Shown in pieces: positions 51,281 through 60,569 of a stretch of DNA of 64,000 bases (within the stretch, counting starts at the first letter, position 1; each line of letters begins with the position of its first letter). The notes under the pieces were generated by a model. That model did no database searches. It saw nothing but the letters and a program-made list of their open reading frames with translations, and was not told the DNA's origin. Source of the stretch: a bacterium. GTDB lineage: Bacteria > UBP6 > UBA1177 > JAKLFG01. The translations under genes were made by a program, and so were the position numbers. Location: the NCBI GenBank assembly GCA_022711315.1, contig JAKLFG010000008.1, positions 1 through 64,000 on the forward strand, read 5' to 3'.

Positions 51281-52719
51281 AAAAAAGAGTGCAGAACATA
51301 CTGGACCGGGTCATGAAGCGCGGGGTGCAGTTCGCCGATGTGCGGCTGACCGTCACCGACAGCGAGAGTTTCTCCTTCGAGCGCGGATCGCTCAAGGACT
51401 ACAGCCTCTCGCAGGATAACACCTCCATCGGCATCCGGGTGCTGACCGGCGGGATGTTCGGCTTTGCCGGGACCAACGACCTGTCGGCAAAAAGCATCGA
51501 CGCCGCCATCGAGGCCGCGTTCCGCAATGCCGTTGAGTCGCGCCGGTTCCGCCGTAGCGCCATCGAGTTCCCGGCGCAGAAGGCGGTGGTCGCAAGCCGC
51601 ATCCTTGAGCCGAAGGAGAACCCCTTCACGATGGCCTACGCCGACAAGATAAACTGGTTCATGCCCATCGTGCAGGGGCTCACCGGCGGCAAGCGGACCA
51701 TCTACAGCCGGTTCGAGGCCGAATTCCGCCGCCAATACAAGATATACGCCAACAGCGAAGGGACGCTCGTCGAGACGATGCGCTATCATGTCAACCCCGA
51801 GATGTCGGTCCTCGCCTCCGACGGCAACGCCGTTATGTCGCGGACCTGGCCCGGGATGATGTCGTCGCGCGCCGGCGGGTTCGAGGTGATGCGCGACTTC
51901 GCCTTCCCCGAACATGTCGAAGGGATCATCGCCGAGGCAGATCAACTGCTCGACGCCCCGCGGATAACCGAAGAGCGGGCCGATCTCATCATCGGCGGCT
52001 CGCAACTCGCGCTCCAACTGCACGAATCGGTAGGGCACGCCACCGAGGCAGATCGTATCTTCGGCATGGAGATCAGTTACGCCGGGAAGACCTTCGTGAA
52101 GCCGGAACACATCGGCAAACTGCGGTACGGTTCGCCGCAGATGACGGTGGTGGCCGATTCGACCGACGAGACCGGCATCGGTTTCAACATCGACGACGAC
52201 GACGGTGTCCCGGCCAAGCGCGCCACCATCATAAAGGAGGGAATACTCACCGACCTGCAGACCTCGCGCGAGACCGCTGCGCTCCTCGGCCTTGCGCCCA
52301 GTTCCAACATGCTCGCGGTCCACGGCTCCGACATCCCGCTCATCCGGATGAACAACCTCAACCTCCTGCCGGGGAAGGCGGGGACGCTCGCCGACCTTGT
52401 CGCGAACACCGAAAAGGGCTATCTCATCGACTTCACCAAAACATGGTCCATCGACGACAGCCGCAACAATTTCCAGTTCACCACAGAGATCGGGTGGAAG
52501 ATAGAGAAGGGGAGGATCACCGGCATCGTCAAGGAGCCGACCTACTACGGCATCACCACCGAATTCTGGAATTCGTGCGACGCGGTCTGTTCCGAGAGCG
52601 AATGGAAATACTGGGGCACCTTCTTCTGTGGCAAAGGGGAGCCGGGACAGGCGATGCAACTGTCCCACAAGACCGCCCCGGCACGGTTCAGAAATGTTGT
52701 CGTGAATGTGAAGGCCTAA
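51277..52719 (+). CDS. tldD: TldD metalloprotease
   Basis: A 480-residue TldD, the zinc-binding subunit of the TldD/TldE protease. The HExxxH motif is present as LHESVGHATEADR near residue 248; family regions FADVRLTVTDSESFSFERG, GIGFNIDDDDGVPAKR, NMLAVHG, GKAGTLADLVANTEKGYLI and FQFTTEIGWKIEKGRITG follow. Its ribosome site (GGGAAAGTGGT) lies in the 3' end of the DUF4276 gene. Its stop overlaps that of the convergent holA at CTAA. Confidence 0.92.
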   Translation: MKKRVQNILDRVMKRGVQFADVRLTVTDSESFSFERGSLKDYSLSQDNTSIGIRVLTGGMFGFAGTNDLSAKSIDAAIEAAFRNAVESRRFRRSAIEFPAQKAVVASRILEPKENPFTMAYADKINWFMPIVQGLTGGKRTIYSRFEAEFRRQYKIYANSEGTLVETMRYHVNPEMSVLASDGNAVMSRTWPGMMSSRAGGFEVMRDFAFPEHVEGIIAEADQLLDAPRITEERADLIIGGSQLALQLHESVGHATEADRIFGMEISYAGKTFVKPEHIGKLRYGSPQMTVVADSTDETGIGFNIDDDDGVPAKRATIIKEGILTDLQTSRETAALLGLAPSSNMLAVHGSDIPLIRMNNLNLLPGKAGTLADLVANTEKGYLIDFTKTWSIDDSRNNFQFTTEIGWKIEKGRITGIVKEPTYYGITTEFWNSCDAVCSESEWKYWGTFFCGKGEPGQAMQLSHKTAPARFRNVVVNVKA

Positions 52720-53756
52720 AAATACCGCAACATGAACTGTTCGACGGCGGCCGCTACATCGGGCATCGCCACCTCATAGATCCCTTTCATGCCGAGTTCG
52801 AGTTTCGCCGCATCGTTGAGCGCCGCGACGACGGTGCGGTTCTTGTAACGGGCGAGGACCTCGGCGAAGTTGTACTTCAGATAAAAGGCGTTGTTCTCCT
52901 GCAGGAGCGCCGGTATCTCGCCGGACCTTTTCTTGCTCTGGAGGATACGACCGTCGAGTATCACCCGGAAGTGTTTCATGAAGAGGGAGATGATGACCGG
53001 ATGGATCTTCTGCTCTCCCTCACCGGTCTTCAGGTCGCGGTACAGTTCGATGGCGCGGACCTTGTCGCCCTTTACGAGATGGTCCATGATGCGGAAGATC
53101 TTCTCCTCGCCGAAGGAGGAGAGCATCGGTTCCGCCTCGGCGAGCGTCAGCGACCTTTTCCCCGCGCTTTCGGCCCAGAGCCGCAGTTTGCCCACCTCGG
53201 TCTCAATGTGGAATAGGTCGCCACTTTCTTTCTGCAGAAAATGATTTATGAGCCGCTGGTCCGGCTTCACCGGTCCGAACTGCGATACGATGAAGGCGGT
53301 GACGGCCGTCTTGTCGGGGGGGGGGAGTTCGTGAAAGAACTGCTTGTACTCCTTGCCGGTGACCGTCTTATAAAATTTGGTCCGCTTGTCGAGGTCGTTA
53401 AAGAAGAGGAGGAGAAGATTGTCCTGCTCCGGCTTCGCGATGGCTGATTCAAGGAGCGTGAGCGTCGCGGCATCCAGTTTCTCTTTCCCCTGAATGAAAA
53501 AGTCGAGCAGGACGACCTTGCGCGTCGCGAAGAATCCGATCTCGCGGGAGGCGCTGATGGCCTCGCGCAGTTGCGAAGGTTCTGTGCCGTCGTAGGAGGC
53601 GACGGTGTGTCCGACCGCCCGGCCCGCCTCATCGGCGCTCTGTTTGAGGCACCGGATGAGGAACCGTTCGGTCGAAAAGAATATCCGCACCCCGCCGTCC
53701 TTCTTGAAGTCGATGAGTTCGGTCGCCTTGGGGGGGAACGAGGTCTTACCGGCCAT
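52716..53756 (-). CDS. holA: DNA polymerase III subunit delta
   Basis: A 346-residue clamp-loader delta subunit. Recognisable are the N-terminal HolA fold (VVLLDFFIQGKEKLDAATLTLLESAI, DNLLLLFFNDLDKRTKFYK) and the lid region (LINHFLQKESGDLFHIETEVGKLRLWA, EEKIFRIMDHLVKGDKVRAIELYRDL). It is downstream of leuS with a 1-nt stop/start overlap; the leuS-holA pairing is seen in many bacteria. Confidence 0.88.
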   Translation of the reverse strand: MAGKTSFPPKATELIDFKKDGGVRIFFSTERFLIRCLKQSADEAGRAVGHTVASYDGTEPSQLREAISASREIGFFATRKVVLLDFFIQGKEKLDAATLTLLESAIAKPEQDNLLLLFFNDLDKRTKFYKTVTGKEYKQFFHELPPPDKTAVTAFIVSQFGPVKPDQRLINHFLQKESGDLFHIETEVGKLRLWAESAGKRSLTLAEAEPMLSSFGEEKIFRIMDHLVKGDKVRAIELYRDLKTGEGEQKIHPVIISLFMKHFRVILDGRILQSKKRSGEIPALLQENNAFYLKYNFAEVLARYKNRTVVAALNDAAKLELGMKGIYEVAMPDVAAAVEQFMLRYF

Positions 53757-56305
53757 CAGCCGACCACATTGAGCAGTTTGTCGGGGACATAGATGATCTT
53801 CTTGATGGAACCGGAGTTAAGGAATTTCGAGAAATCTTTCGCGCGGACGGCCGCCTCAACCTCCTCCTTGGTGGCGGTGGTCGGGACGATTATCTTATCG
53901 CGCACCTTGCCGTTGACCTGCACGACGATCTCTTTGGTGTCGCCGATAAGCGCATCGGGCCGGAAATCGGGGAAGGCCCGTGCCGAGAGCAGGTCGGTCC
54001 CGCCACGGAGCGCGTGCAGTTCCTCGGTCATATGCGGCGCGAAGGGGTTCAGGAGCCCGACGATGGTCCGCAGGACGAAAGCGAAGACCCGTTTCTCCTC
54101 ATCGGTCGCCGGTTTCACCTTGTAGGCGGCGTTGGTGAGTTCCATGATGGCGGCGATGCCGGTGTTGAAATGGAATCGCTCTATCTCGTCACGCACCTTC
54201 TGTATCGTCTGGTGGGCCTTGCGGAACAGGTCGGCGAACGGGCCGCCCTCGGCCGGGTCATCGGGGAAGGCCCGGATGAGGTCCAGGTTGTCGGTGACGA
54301 TGTTCCACACGCGGGCTATGAAGCGGGAAGAGCCCTCGACGCCGTCGGCCGACCATTCGAGGTCCTTTTCCGGTGGCGAGGCGAACAGGATGAAAAGTCG
54401 CGCGGTGTCGGCGCCGTACTTGGCGACCATCTTGTCGGGGTCTATGACATTTTTCTTGGATTTGGACATCTTCTCGATGCGACCGACGGTGACGGGGGCC
54501 CCGTTCTTAATGCTGAACGGCTTCCCGTCGCGCCATTCGAGCTCTTCGGGATAGAGGTATTCGTCGCCCGCCTTGTACGATTCCATGCAGACCATCCCCT
54601 GCGTGAGGAGGTTCTTTACCGGCTCGCGGAACGAGACATAGCCGAGGTCGGCGAGCACCTTGGTGAAAAAGCGGGTGTAGAGCAGGTGCATCACAGCGTG
54701 TTCGACCCCGCCGATGTACTGATCCACCGGCATCGAGTGATCGACCTCGCCCTTGTCAAAGGGGGCCGTATCGTTGTGGGGGTCGCAGTAGCGCAGGTGA
54801 TACCACGACGATTCGACGAAGGTGTCCATCGTGTCGGTCTCGCGCACCGCCTTCCCTCCGCAGGTGGGGCAGGTGGTCTCATAGAACGACGGCATCGACT
54901 TTATCGGCGAATTGACCCCCGAGAAGCGGACATCCTCGGGGAGCCGCACCGGCAGGTCGCTCTTTTTGACCGGCACCATGCCGCACTTGTCGCATTTCAC
55001 CATCGGGATGGGACAGCCCCAGTAACGCTGGCGCGATATGCCCCAGTCGCGGAGGCGGAAATTGATGCCGACCGCCCCTTTGTTGTGGGCGACCAGCCAC
55101 TGCGACACCTTCTTCTTGCCCTCTTCCGACGGTGCGCCGGTGAACTCGCCCGAGTCGGTCATCACGCCCGGTTCAGTGTAGGCCTCGGTGAGCGGCAGAT
55201 CGAGTTTTTTGTCTTTCGGTTCGATGACCACCTTGACCGGCAGGCCGTATTTCTGCGCGAACTCGAAATCGCGCTGGTCGTGCGCCGGGACCGCCATCAC
55301 TACGCCGGTGCCGTAGTTCGCCAGCACGAAGTTGGCGAAGTAGAGCGGCACCTTCGCGCCGGTCACCGGGTGGATGAGGTGTCTGCCGGTGAAGTAGCCT
55401 TTCTTCTCGTAGTTGTCGTCGCGGACATTGGCGGCGTGGAACGACCTCACCTCCTCGATGAAGGCGGCCATCTCCTGTTTTTCCGTGGCCGTCGCCAGTA
55501 TCTCGTTGGCCAGCGGGTGTTCGACCGCCATCGACACGAAGGTGACCCCCATCAGCGTGTCGGGACGCGTGGTGAAGACGGTCAGTTTCCTGCCATCTTC
55601 CGTGGCGAAGTCGATGTAGGCCCCCTCGCTCTTCCCGATCCAGTTGCGCTGCATCTCCTTGACATGGTCGGGCCAGCCGGGGAGGTCGTCCAGATCGCGG
55701 AGCAGTTCGTCGGCGTAGGCCGTTATCTTGAAGAACCACTGGTCTATCTTTTTCTTGGTCACGGTCGAATCGCACCGCCAGCATTGGCCCTCCTCGACCT
55801 GTTCGTTGGCGAGTACCGTCGCGCACTTGTCACACCAGTTGACCTCCGACTCCTTCTTGTAGACCAGCCCCTTCTCCCACATCTCGATGAAGAAGAGTTG
55901 TTCCCAGCGGTAGTATTCGGGGCGGCAGGTCGCGATCTCGCGCTCCCAGTCGTAGGAGAAGCCCAGTTTCCTTAACTGGCTCTTCATGTTGTCGATGTTC
56001 TTGTAGGTCCAGACGGCGGGAGCGGTCTTGTGCTCTATCGCGGCGTTCTCGGCCGGTAGACCGAACGCATCCCACCCGATGGGGTGGAGCACATTGTAGC
56101 CGCGCCGGGTCCAGTAGCGCGCCACCACATCGCCGATCGAATAGTTGCGGACATGGCCCATGTGGATGCGCCCCGAGGGGTAGGGGAACATCTCGAGCAT
56201 GTAGTATTTCCGCTTATCGCTCTTCCTGCCATGATAGGTGAAGGCGCGGTCGTCCATCCATTTCTTCTGCCATTTCGGTTCCAGTTCCGAGGGACGATAC
56301 TCCAT
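53756..56305 (-). CDS. leuS: Leucyl-tRNA synthetase
   Basis: An 849-residue class I synthetase. HIGH-type motif PYPSGRIHMGHVRNY, the KMSKS loop KMSKSKKN, the bacterial CP1 editing domain (TTRPDTLMGVTFV), and zinc-type Cys pairs (CDKCGMVP, CPTCGG) are present. The length is typical. It is third in an operon after the acyltransferase and TPR genes. Confidence 0.96.
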   Translation of the reverse strand: MEYRPSELEPKWQKKWMDDRAFTYHGRKSDKRKYYMLEMFPYPSGRIHMGHVRNYSIGDVVARYWTRRGYNVLHPIGWDAFGLPAENAAIEHKTAPAVWTYKNIDNMKSQLRKLGFSYDWEREIATCRPEYYRWEQLFFIEMWEKGLVYKKESEVNWCDKCATVLANEQVEEGQCWRCDSTVTKKKIDQWFFKITAYADELLRDLDDLPGWPDHVKEMQRNWIGKSEGAYIDFATEDGRKLTVFTTRPDTLMGVTFVSMAVEHPLANEILATATEKQEMAAFIEEVRSFHAANVRDDNYEKKGYFTGRHLIHPVTGAKVPLYFANFVLANYGTGVVMAVPAHDQRDFEFAQKYGLPVKVVIEPKDKKLDLPLTEAYTEPGVMTDSGEFTGAPSEEGKKKVSQWLVAHNKGAVGINFRLRDWGISRQRYWGCPIPMVKCDKCGMVPVKKSDLPVRLPEDVRFSGVNSPIKSMPSFYETTCPTCGGKAVRETDTMDTFVESSWYHLRYCDPHNDTAPFDKGEVDHSMPVDQYIGGVEHAVMHLLYTRFFTKVLADLGYVSFREPVKNLLTQGMVCMESYKAGDEYLYPEELEWRDGKPFSIKNGAPVTVGRIEKMSKSKKNVIDPDKMVAKYGADTARLFILFASPPEKDLEWSADGVEGSSRFIARVWNIVTDNLDLIRAFPDDPAEGGPFADLFRKAHQTIQKVRDEIERFHFNTGIAAIMELTNAAYKVKPATDEEKRVFAFVLRTIVGLLNPFAPHMTEELHALRGGTDLLSARAFPDFRPDALIGDTKEIVVQVNGKVRDKIIVPTTATKEEVEAAVRAKDFSKFLNSGSIKKIIYVPDKLLNVVG

Positions 56306-56321
56306 GGGGATTGCCTCCTGT

Positions 56322-58772
56322 CTAGCGGAAGCGCTCGGCGACGAGTTGCTCGATGCGCTTCTTGAGCACGAGTTTTGATTTATCGTATATGTCCTGCAGT
56401 TTCTCCCGTTCCCGTTTACCGAAAGGGTGAGAGGGGGAGAGTTCCTGCGTGAGGACGGTGAGCCCCTTTTTCTCGTTGCCGGAAGAGATGTAAAGTTCGG
56501 CGAGCAGGAGCACGAGGTAGTTGTGATAGATGAGTTTTCCGGGCGACAGGAAAGGCGCTTGCTCGATGAGGTACTTGACCCCCTTGAGGGCGCGGGCCCG
56601 ATCGCCCTGATAGAAGGCCATCTCGGCGGCGAGTATCAGCCCCGGCAGATAGGTGCGATCGCATTCGAGCACCCCGTCTATCATGGAGAAGGTCCTCGGT
56701 TTGTCGCCGCTCTGCCGGAACGCCTCGGCTTTGAGGTAGAGGAGCGCGGGAACGCATCGCTGGGAGGGGGGAGGGGCCAGTTTCTCGAGTTTCTCGCCGA
56801 TGACCTCGGCCGTTTCGGGGGAAAGCGCCGCATAGTGTTCGCGCAGTTCGTTCCAGAAGGGGGTGGAATCGAAAGTCCCCTTTCCGGCGACCGCGTCGGC
56901 GTCCGAGAAGAGAAAATAGGAGTTGTAGAGGTCGTAGAGCCGTTCGTTGATGTCGCGCCGGTCGCGATTTTCCGTGAGTAGTTGGACGGCGCGCATCGTG
57001 AGGCCCGCCTGTAGGTAGCGCTGGATAACGGCGAGTCGTCCGTCGGGGCCGGTCAGGGAGTAAAGGCGGTCGAGCGCGCGTTGGATCTCCGGCCGGTTGT
57101 CGGTCCGCAGGAGCACCGATAGATGGGCGTTCAGGATGGTCGCCGAATCGGGATATTTCTCGGCGAGAGCCTTCAACTCCTGAGCCGACTGGGCGTCGCG
57201 CGACAGGAGGTAGCGTATCTCGGCTATCTTGGCCGCCTGTTCGGGCGTCCGGGGGGTGGCGGCTATCTTCTCGTAGAGGGCGAGCGCCTCCTCGAGGTAG
57301 TTCTCCTTCTCGCAGCAGATGGCGGCGGTCCGAAGCACTTCGTTGTCCTGCGCGACGGCGGGGAAGAACTGCTGGATCTCCTTGAAGGCGAAGAAGCAGT
57401 TGCTGTGGTCGCCGTTCCGGTACGAGGAAAGCATAACGAGTTTCAGGTCATCGGCATTGCGCGCCGTCCCTTTTTTCTCGCGGACATAGAGCGCCATCCG
57501 TTTGGCATCCTCGGTGCGCCCCCCGTTCATGAACCGGTTGAGGATATCGGCGCAGAAAGGTCTGCCCGGACAGCCGAGATAAAACCCTTCCCGTTCGAGA
57601 AGCGGGTCGTGCGCCGCGGCGCCAAGCGCCACATAGGCTTCCGAAAGGAGGTGCCGCTCCTCGCTTTCGCCGCGCCATCGGGCCAGTGTGCCGGTGAGTT
57701 GTCGCACCTGTTCATCGGAAAGTGCCCGTGTCGAGTCGGCGATCGCGTCTTGCTTCACCGCTTTCCGCGCGATAGCGGCGACGCGCAGTTTCTGAGGCAG
57801 TTCGAGCGCCGGGAACTCGGTGAGCATCGCCTCGGCGATCCTCAGCGACTCGTCATACCGCGCCGCGCGGTAGAGGAGCAGAGCGTCATACCATGCGGTG
57901 CGAAGATTCGACCGTGTGACGGGGCCTTGCAGGCGAGGGGTAAAGGCGGCGAGATCCGCCGCATTCTCCGGTACCGCAGAGTCGAGAGCGTGTTCGCGGA
58001 TGAGCGGCGAGGTGGCGGGATCCCCCTCGATATAACGGAGGATCTGTTCCATCGACGGATCCTTCTGGGTCGAGAGGGTGTAGTAGAATCGGACCTGTGA
58101 AAGGATGTCCTTGTGGTCCGAGAGGTGGTAGTCGAGCAGGGCAAAGGCGGTCAGATAGAAGAGCGCCTTACGCGGTGCGTCCTCGTTCGGGAATCGCCGC
58201 TCGACGGCGCGCATCTCGTCGCTCCGTCGCTCGAAATCGGCGACCGAGAGAGGCCAGAGTGTCGCCTCCGGGTCTTTCAGCATCTTGTCGACACCGCTCG
58301 TGCCGCCTCCCCAGAGTGCCCACAGCGTCAGTATGACGGCCAGTGCGCCGAGCGCGAGTATCATCAGGTTGCGTTGTCCGGCACGCCGGTAGTGTTCGTT
58401 GTCCTCCGTGGAGAATTCGGGAAGCCGCACATAGCGCGTCTTTGATGCGGATGCCGTGGTCGTGGCCGTGGGAGCGACACCTTCCGGCGAGCCCGCCTCC
58501 TCGATCTTCTTACGCGCCCGGAAATGGTTGGGGTTGACCGCGAGCACCGCTTTGAACTGTTCTATCGCCTCCGCCGGTCTGCCGAGCGCGAGGAGCGCGG
58601 CGCCGCGGAAGAAATCTATCTCGGGGGTCTGTTCACCCCGCCATGCGTCAGTCTCGGCGAGGATGCGGTCGTATTCGTTCTCCTTGTGCGCCTGATCGAG
58701 ATATTCGATGAATTTGGGGAGGCTTTGCTGTTTCTCGCTTTCCTGTTTGAGGGTCTCGAGTTTATTGCTCAT
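56322..58772 (-). CDS. Membrane TPR-repeat protein
   Basis: An 816-residue protein with N-terminal TPRs in the cytoplasm (EIDFFRGAALLALGRPAEAIEQFKAVLAVNPNHFRARKK), one transmembrane helix at about 133-152 (LMILALGALAVILTLWALWG), and a long helical-repeat region outside (ALALYEKIAATPRTPEQAAKIAEIRYLL). No enzyme motif is seen. It overlaps the acyltransferase gene by 11 nt and precedes leuS by 16 nt, so it is part of that operon. Confidence 0.82.
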   Translation of the reverse strand: MSNKLETLKQESEKQQSLPKFIEYLDQAHKENEYDRILAETDAWRGEQTPEIDFFRGAALLALGRPAEAIEQFKAVLAVNPNHFRARKKIEEAGSPEGVAPTATTTASASKTRYVRLPEFSTEDNEHYRRAGQRNLMILALGALAVILTLWALWGGGTSGVDKMLKDPEATLWPLSVADFERRSDEMRAVERRFPNEDAPRKALFYLTAFALLDYHLSDHKDILSQVRFYYTLSTQKDPSMEQILRYIEGDPATSPLIREHALDSAVPENAADLAAFTPRLQGPVTRSNLRTAWYDALLLYRAARYDESLRIAEAMLTEFPALELPQKLRVAAIARKAVKQDAIADSTRALSDEQVRQLTGTLARWRGESEERHLLSEAYVALGAAAHDPLLEREGFYLGCPGRPFCADILNRFMNGGRTEDAKRMALYVREKKGTARNADDLKLVMLSSYRNGDHSNCFFAFKEIQQFFPAVAQDNEVLRTAAICCEKENYLEEALALYEKIAATPRTPEQAAKIAEIRYLLSRDAQSAQELKALAEKYPDSATILNAHLSVLLRTDNRPEIQRALDRLYSLTGPDGRLAVIQRYLQAGLTMRAVQLLTENRDRRDINERLYDLYNSYFLFSDADAVAGKGTFDSTPFWNELREHYAALSPETAEVIGEKLEKLAPPPSQRCVPALLYLKAEAFRQSGDKPRTFSMIDGVLECDRTYLPGLILAAEMAFYQGDRARALKGVKYLIEQAPFLSPGKLIYHNYLVLLLAELYISSGNEKKGLTVLTQELSPSHPFGKREREKLQDIYDKSKLVLKKRIEQLVAERFR

Positions 58773-59685
58773 CGTGCCCCGGTGTGTAGACGCCGCGTCG
58801 GTCGGGTGGCAGACAGAGCGCCACGCGGCGGCCGAGATGGTCCATGATGTCGGCCTTTGCCTGTTCGCCGGAACCGAAACGGGCGTGGAGATCGCGGAGC
58901 ATGACCGGTTCGCCGACCGTCACCTCGACCCGCGCATAATGCAGGGAGTGATCGTTTATGGGAAGTATATGGTTGCCGCCGAGTATGGCGGCGGGAAGTA
59001 TCACGGCGTCGCCGGCCGATCCAATGAGTTTCAGCACGCCGGGGAGGAAACGGTTCAGGTTGCCGCTTCTGCTCCGGGCCCCCTCGGGGAATATGAGGAG
59101 GATCCGGACCTTCTGTTCGATGTCGGCCATGACCTTTTTCGCGGCGCGGGCGATCTCTTTGAGCGGCAGGGCCGCGTCACCGCTCGCCACGGCGAGCGAC
59201 TGGGCAATGAGCAGGGAATTGAATTGGAGCGAGGCGAAGGTTTTGAATCTCTCGTTATAGACCTTAGGGCCGACGACGACCGAGAAGTCGTCGCCGAAGC
59301 CCTTCACCTCAAGCATCGGGTGGAACATGGTCGCGAGCAGATTGGCGTCGGCGTAACTCAGGTGGTTGGTCAGCAGGATGAGGCGGGAGGCGGTCCCGCC
59401 GCGCACCAGATCGAGCGATCTCTCAAGGTTGCCAACGCCGCTGAGCACCTGTTCGGTGATGATATAAAGGACATTTTTGAGGACGCGCCGCGCAAAGGGA
59501 GCGTAAGGGTGAAAGCCCCATTCCTTGCCGGCGGAAAGATATCGTTCGAGAAAGCCCTCAAGTTCCGGGAGCGGGGTCTCGCGGGCTGTCTGTTCGATGA
59601 GCGGCCATATCTGGGGGGGGACGGTCTGTTCCCAGTCAGGGAACATCGTGCGTATCTCTTCGATCACCCGCTCAACGATCTGCAT
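58762..59685 (-). CDS. 1-acylglycerol-3-phosphate acyltransferase-like (PlsC family)
   Basis: A 307-residue lysophospholipid acyltransferase-fold protein: NHLSYADANLLATMF (NHxxxxD catalytic motif) and IFPEGARSRSG (substrate-binding EGxRS). I choose ATG 59685, with GGAG 9 nt upstream, over an in-frame TTG two codons earlier. A 120-residue helical N-terminal region is unusual and closer to GPAT-type (PlsB-like) layouts. It is first gene of the acyltransferase-TPR-leuS-holA operon. Confidence 0.85.
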   Translation of the reverse strand: MQIVERVIEEIRTMFPDWEQTVPPQIWPLIEQTARETPLPELEGFLERYLSAGKEWGFHPYAPFARRVLKNVLYIITEQVLSGVGNLERSLDLVRGGTASRLILLTNHLSYADANLLATMFHPMLEVKGFGDDFSVVVGPKVYNERFKTFASLQFNSLLIAQSLAVASGDAALPLKEIARAAKKVMADIEQKVRILLIFPEGARSRSGNLNRFLPGVLKLIGSAGDAVILPAAILGGNHILPINDHSLHYARVEVTVGEPVMLRDLHARFGSGEQAKADIMDHLGRRVALCLPPDRRGVYTPGHDEQ

Positions 59686-59726
59686 GAACAACGCTCCGTT
59701 CCAAGATAGAAGGTCATCGAAGCACC

Positions 59727-59755
59727 CTTATAATGGAAGAGGGGGACAAAATCAA
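59727..59755 (-). promoter_or_regulatory. Predicted promoter for the acyltransferase-TPR-leuS-holA operon
   Basis: Minus strand: -35 TTGATT, 17-bp spacer, -10 TATAAG. Confidence 0.6.
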
Positions 59756-59764
59756 GTTATGCGG

Positions 59765-60412
59765 TCACTTGGCGGGGAGCGAGACGGTCGAGACGACCTT
59801 GCCGAGTATGCTGAAATCCTCTCGGTCGGTCACCGGTATCGGGCGGTGCCGTTCGTTCTCGGGCATCAGGAAGACGCCGTCGGAGGCTATCTTGAGCCGT
59901 TTCACGGTCGCCTCGTCGCCCAGAAGCGCCGCGATGATGTCGCCCGACTCGGCGACCGGCTGGCGGCGCACGATGACGAGGTTGCCGTCAAGTATCCCGG
60001 CGTCCACCATCGAGTCGCCGACCACCTTGAGCGCGAAGAAGCGGCCAGTGCCGATGGAGCCGGCGTCCACGAGGATCTCTCCCTCGCAGTTCTCTTCGGC
60101 GAGCAGCGGTGAGCCGGCGGCGATGCGCCCGACGATGGGAACGCGTGCCAGATGGATGTCCGGTATGTCGTCCGGTTCGCGCCGTGACGGGTCTCCGACG
60201 ACCTCAAGCGATCGCGCCTGTCGCGGGGAGCGCCGCAGATGCCCTTTTTTCTCGAGCCGCGCGATCTGTTCATGAACACTGGCCGCCGATATGCCGAGCG
60301 CCGACGCTATCTCGCGGGTGGTGGGGGAAAAGCCGCGCCGTTCGGTCAGTTCGCCGATGGCGGCGAGGATCTTCTGCTGTGACACGGTGAGCGGCGATCG
60401 TTTCGTCTCCAT
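59765..60412 (-). CDS. lexA: LexA repressor
   Basis: A 215-residue SOS repressor. N-terminal winged helix (LTVSQQKILAAIGELTERRGFSPTTREIASALGISAASVHEQIARLEKKG), self-cleavage bond Ala99-Gly100 (VGRIAAGSP), catalytic Ser134 (VVGDSMVDAGI) and Lys171 (EATVKRLK). The start is ATG 60412 with AGGAGG upstream. Two candidate operators lie in its promoter (60426-60438, 60457-60473), consistent with autoregulation. Confidence 0.95.
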   Translation of the reverse strand: METKRSPLTVSQQKILAAIGELTERRGFSPTTREIASALGISAASVHEQIARLEKKGHLRRSPRQARSLEVVGDPSRREPDDIPDIHLARVPIVGRIAAGSPLLAEENCEGEILVDAGSIGTGRFFALKVVGDSMVDAGILDGNLVIVRRQPVAESGDIIAALLGDEATVKRLKIASDGVFLMPENERHRPIPVTDREDFSILGKVVSTVSLPAK

Positions 60413-60425
60413 GATGCCTCCTGCC

Positions 60426-60438
60426 TGACAAGTGGTCA
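60426..60438. promoter_or_regulatory. Candidate LexA operator 1
   Basis: Palindrome TGAC-AAGTG-GTCA just upstream of the lexA start. Read on the minus strand it is TTGACCACTTGTCAGGC when flanks are included. Confidence 0.5.
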
Positions 60439-60446
60439 ACAGACTG

Positions 60447-60474
60447 ATGATATGCCTGACAAATGAAAGGTCAA
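60447..60474 (-). promoter_or_regulatory. lexA promoter with candidate LexA operator 2
   Basis: -35 TTGACC, 16-bp spacer, -10 TATCAT on the minus strand. The spaced palindrome TGAC-N9-GTCA (60457-60473) covers the -35 and spacer, and shares TTGACC and TTTGTCAGGC with operator 1. Confidence 0.55.
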
Positions 60475-60512
60475 GAAAAATTTTTTAAGTAGAGTCCGGC
60501 CTTTCTGAAAAC

Positions 60513-60540
60513 TTGCTAATGTCAGGGGAATATTTAAAAT
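60513..60540 (+). promoter_or_regulatory. Predicted promoter for the MopE-repeat lipoprotein
   Basis: -35 TTGCTA, 16-bp spacer, -10 TAAAAT, 29 nt before the ATG at 60570. Confidence 0.5.
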
Positions 60541-60569
60541 GCATGAGGTCTTGGAGTGGAGGTTCCCCT

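Noticed and set aside
54014-55975. A 653-codon plus-strand open frame
   Set aside because: Antisense to leuS, with no recognisable domain.
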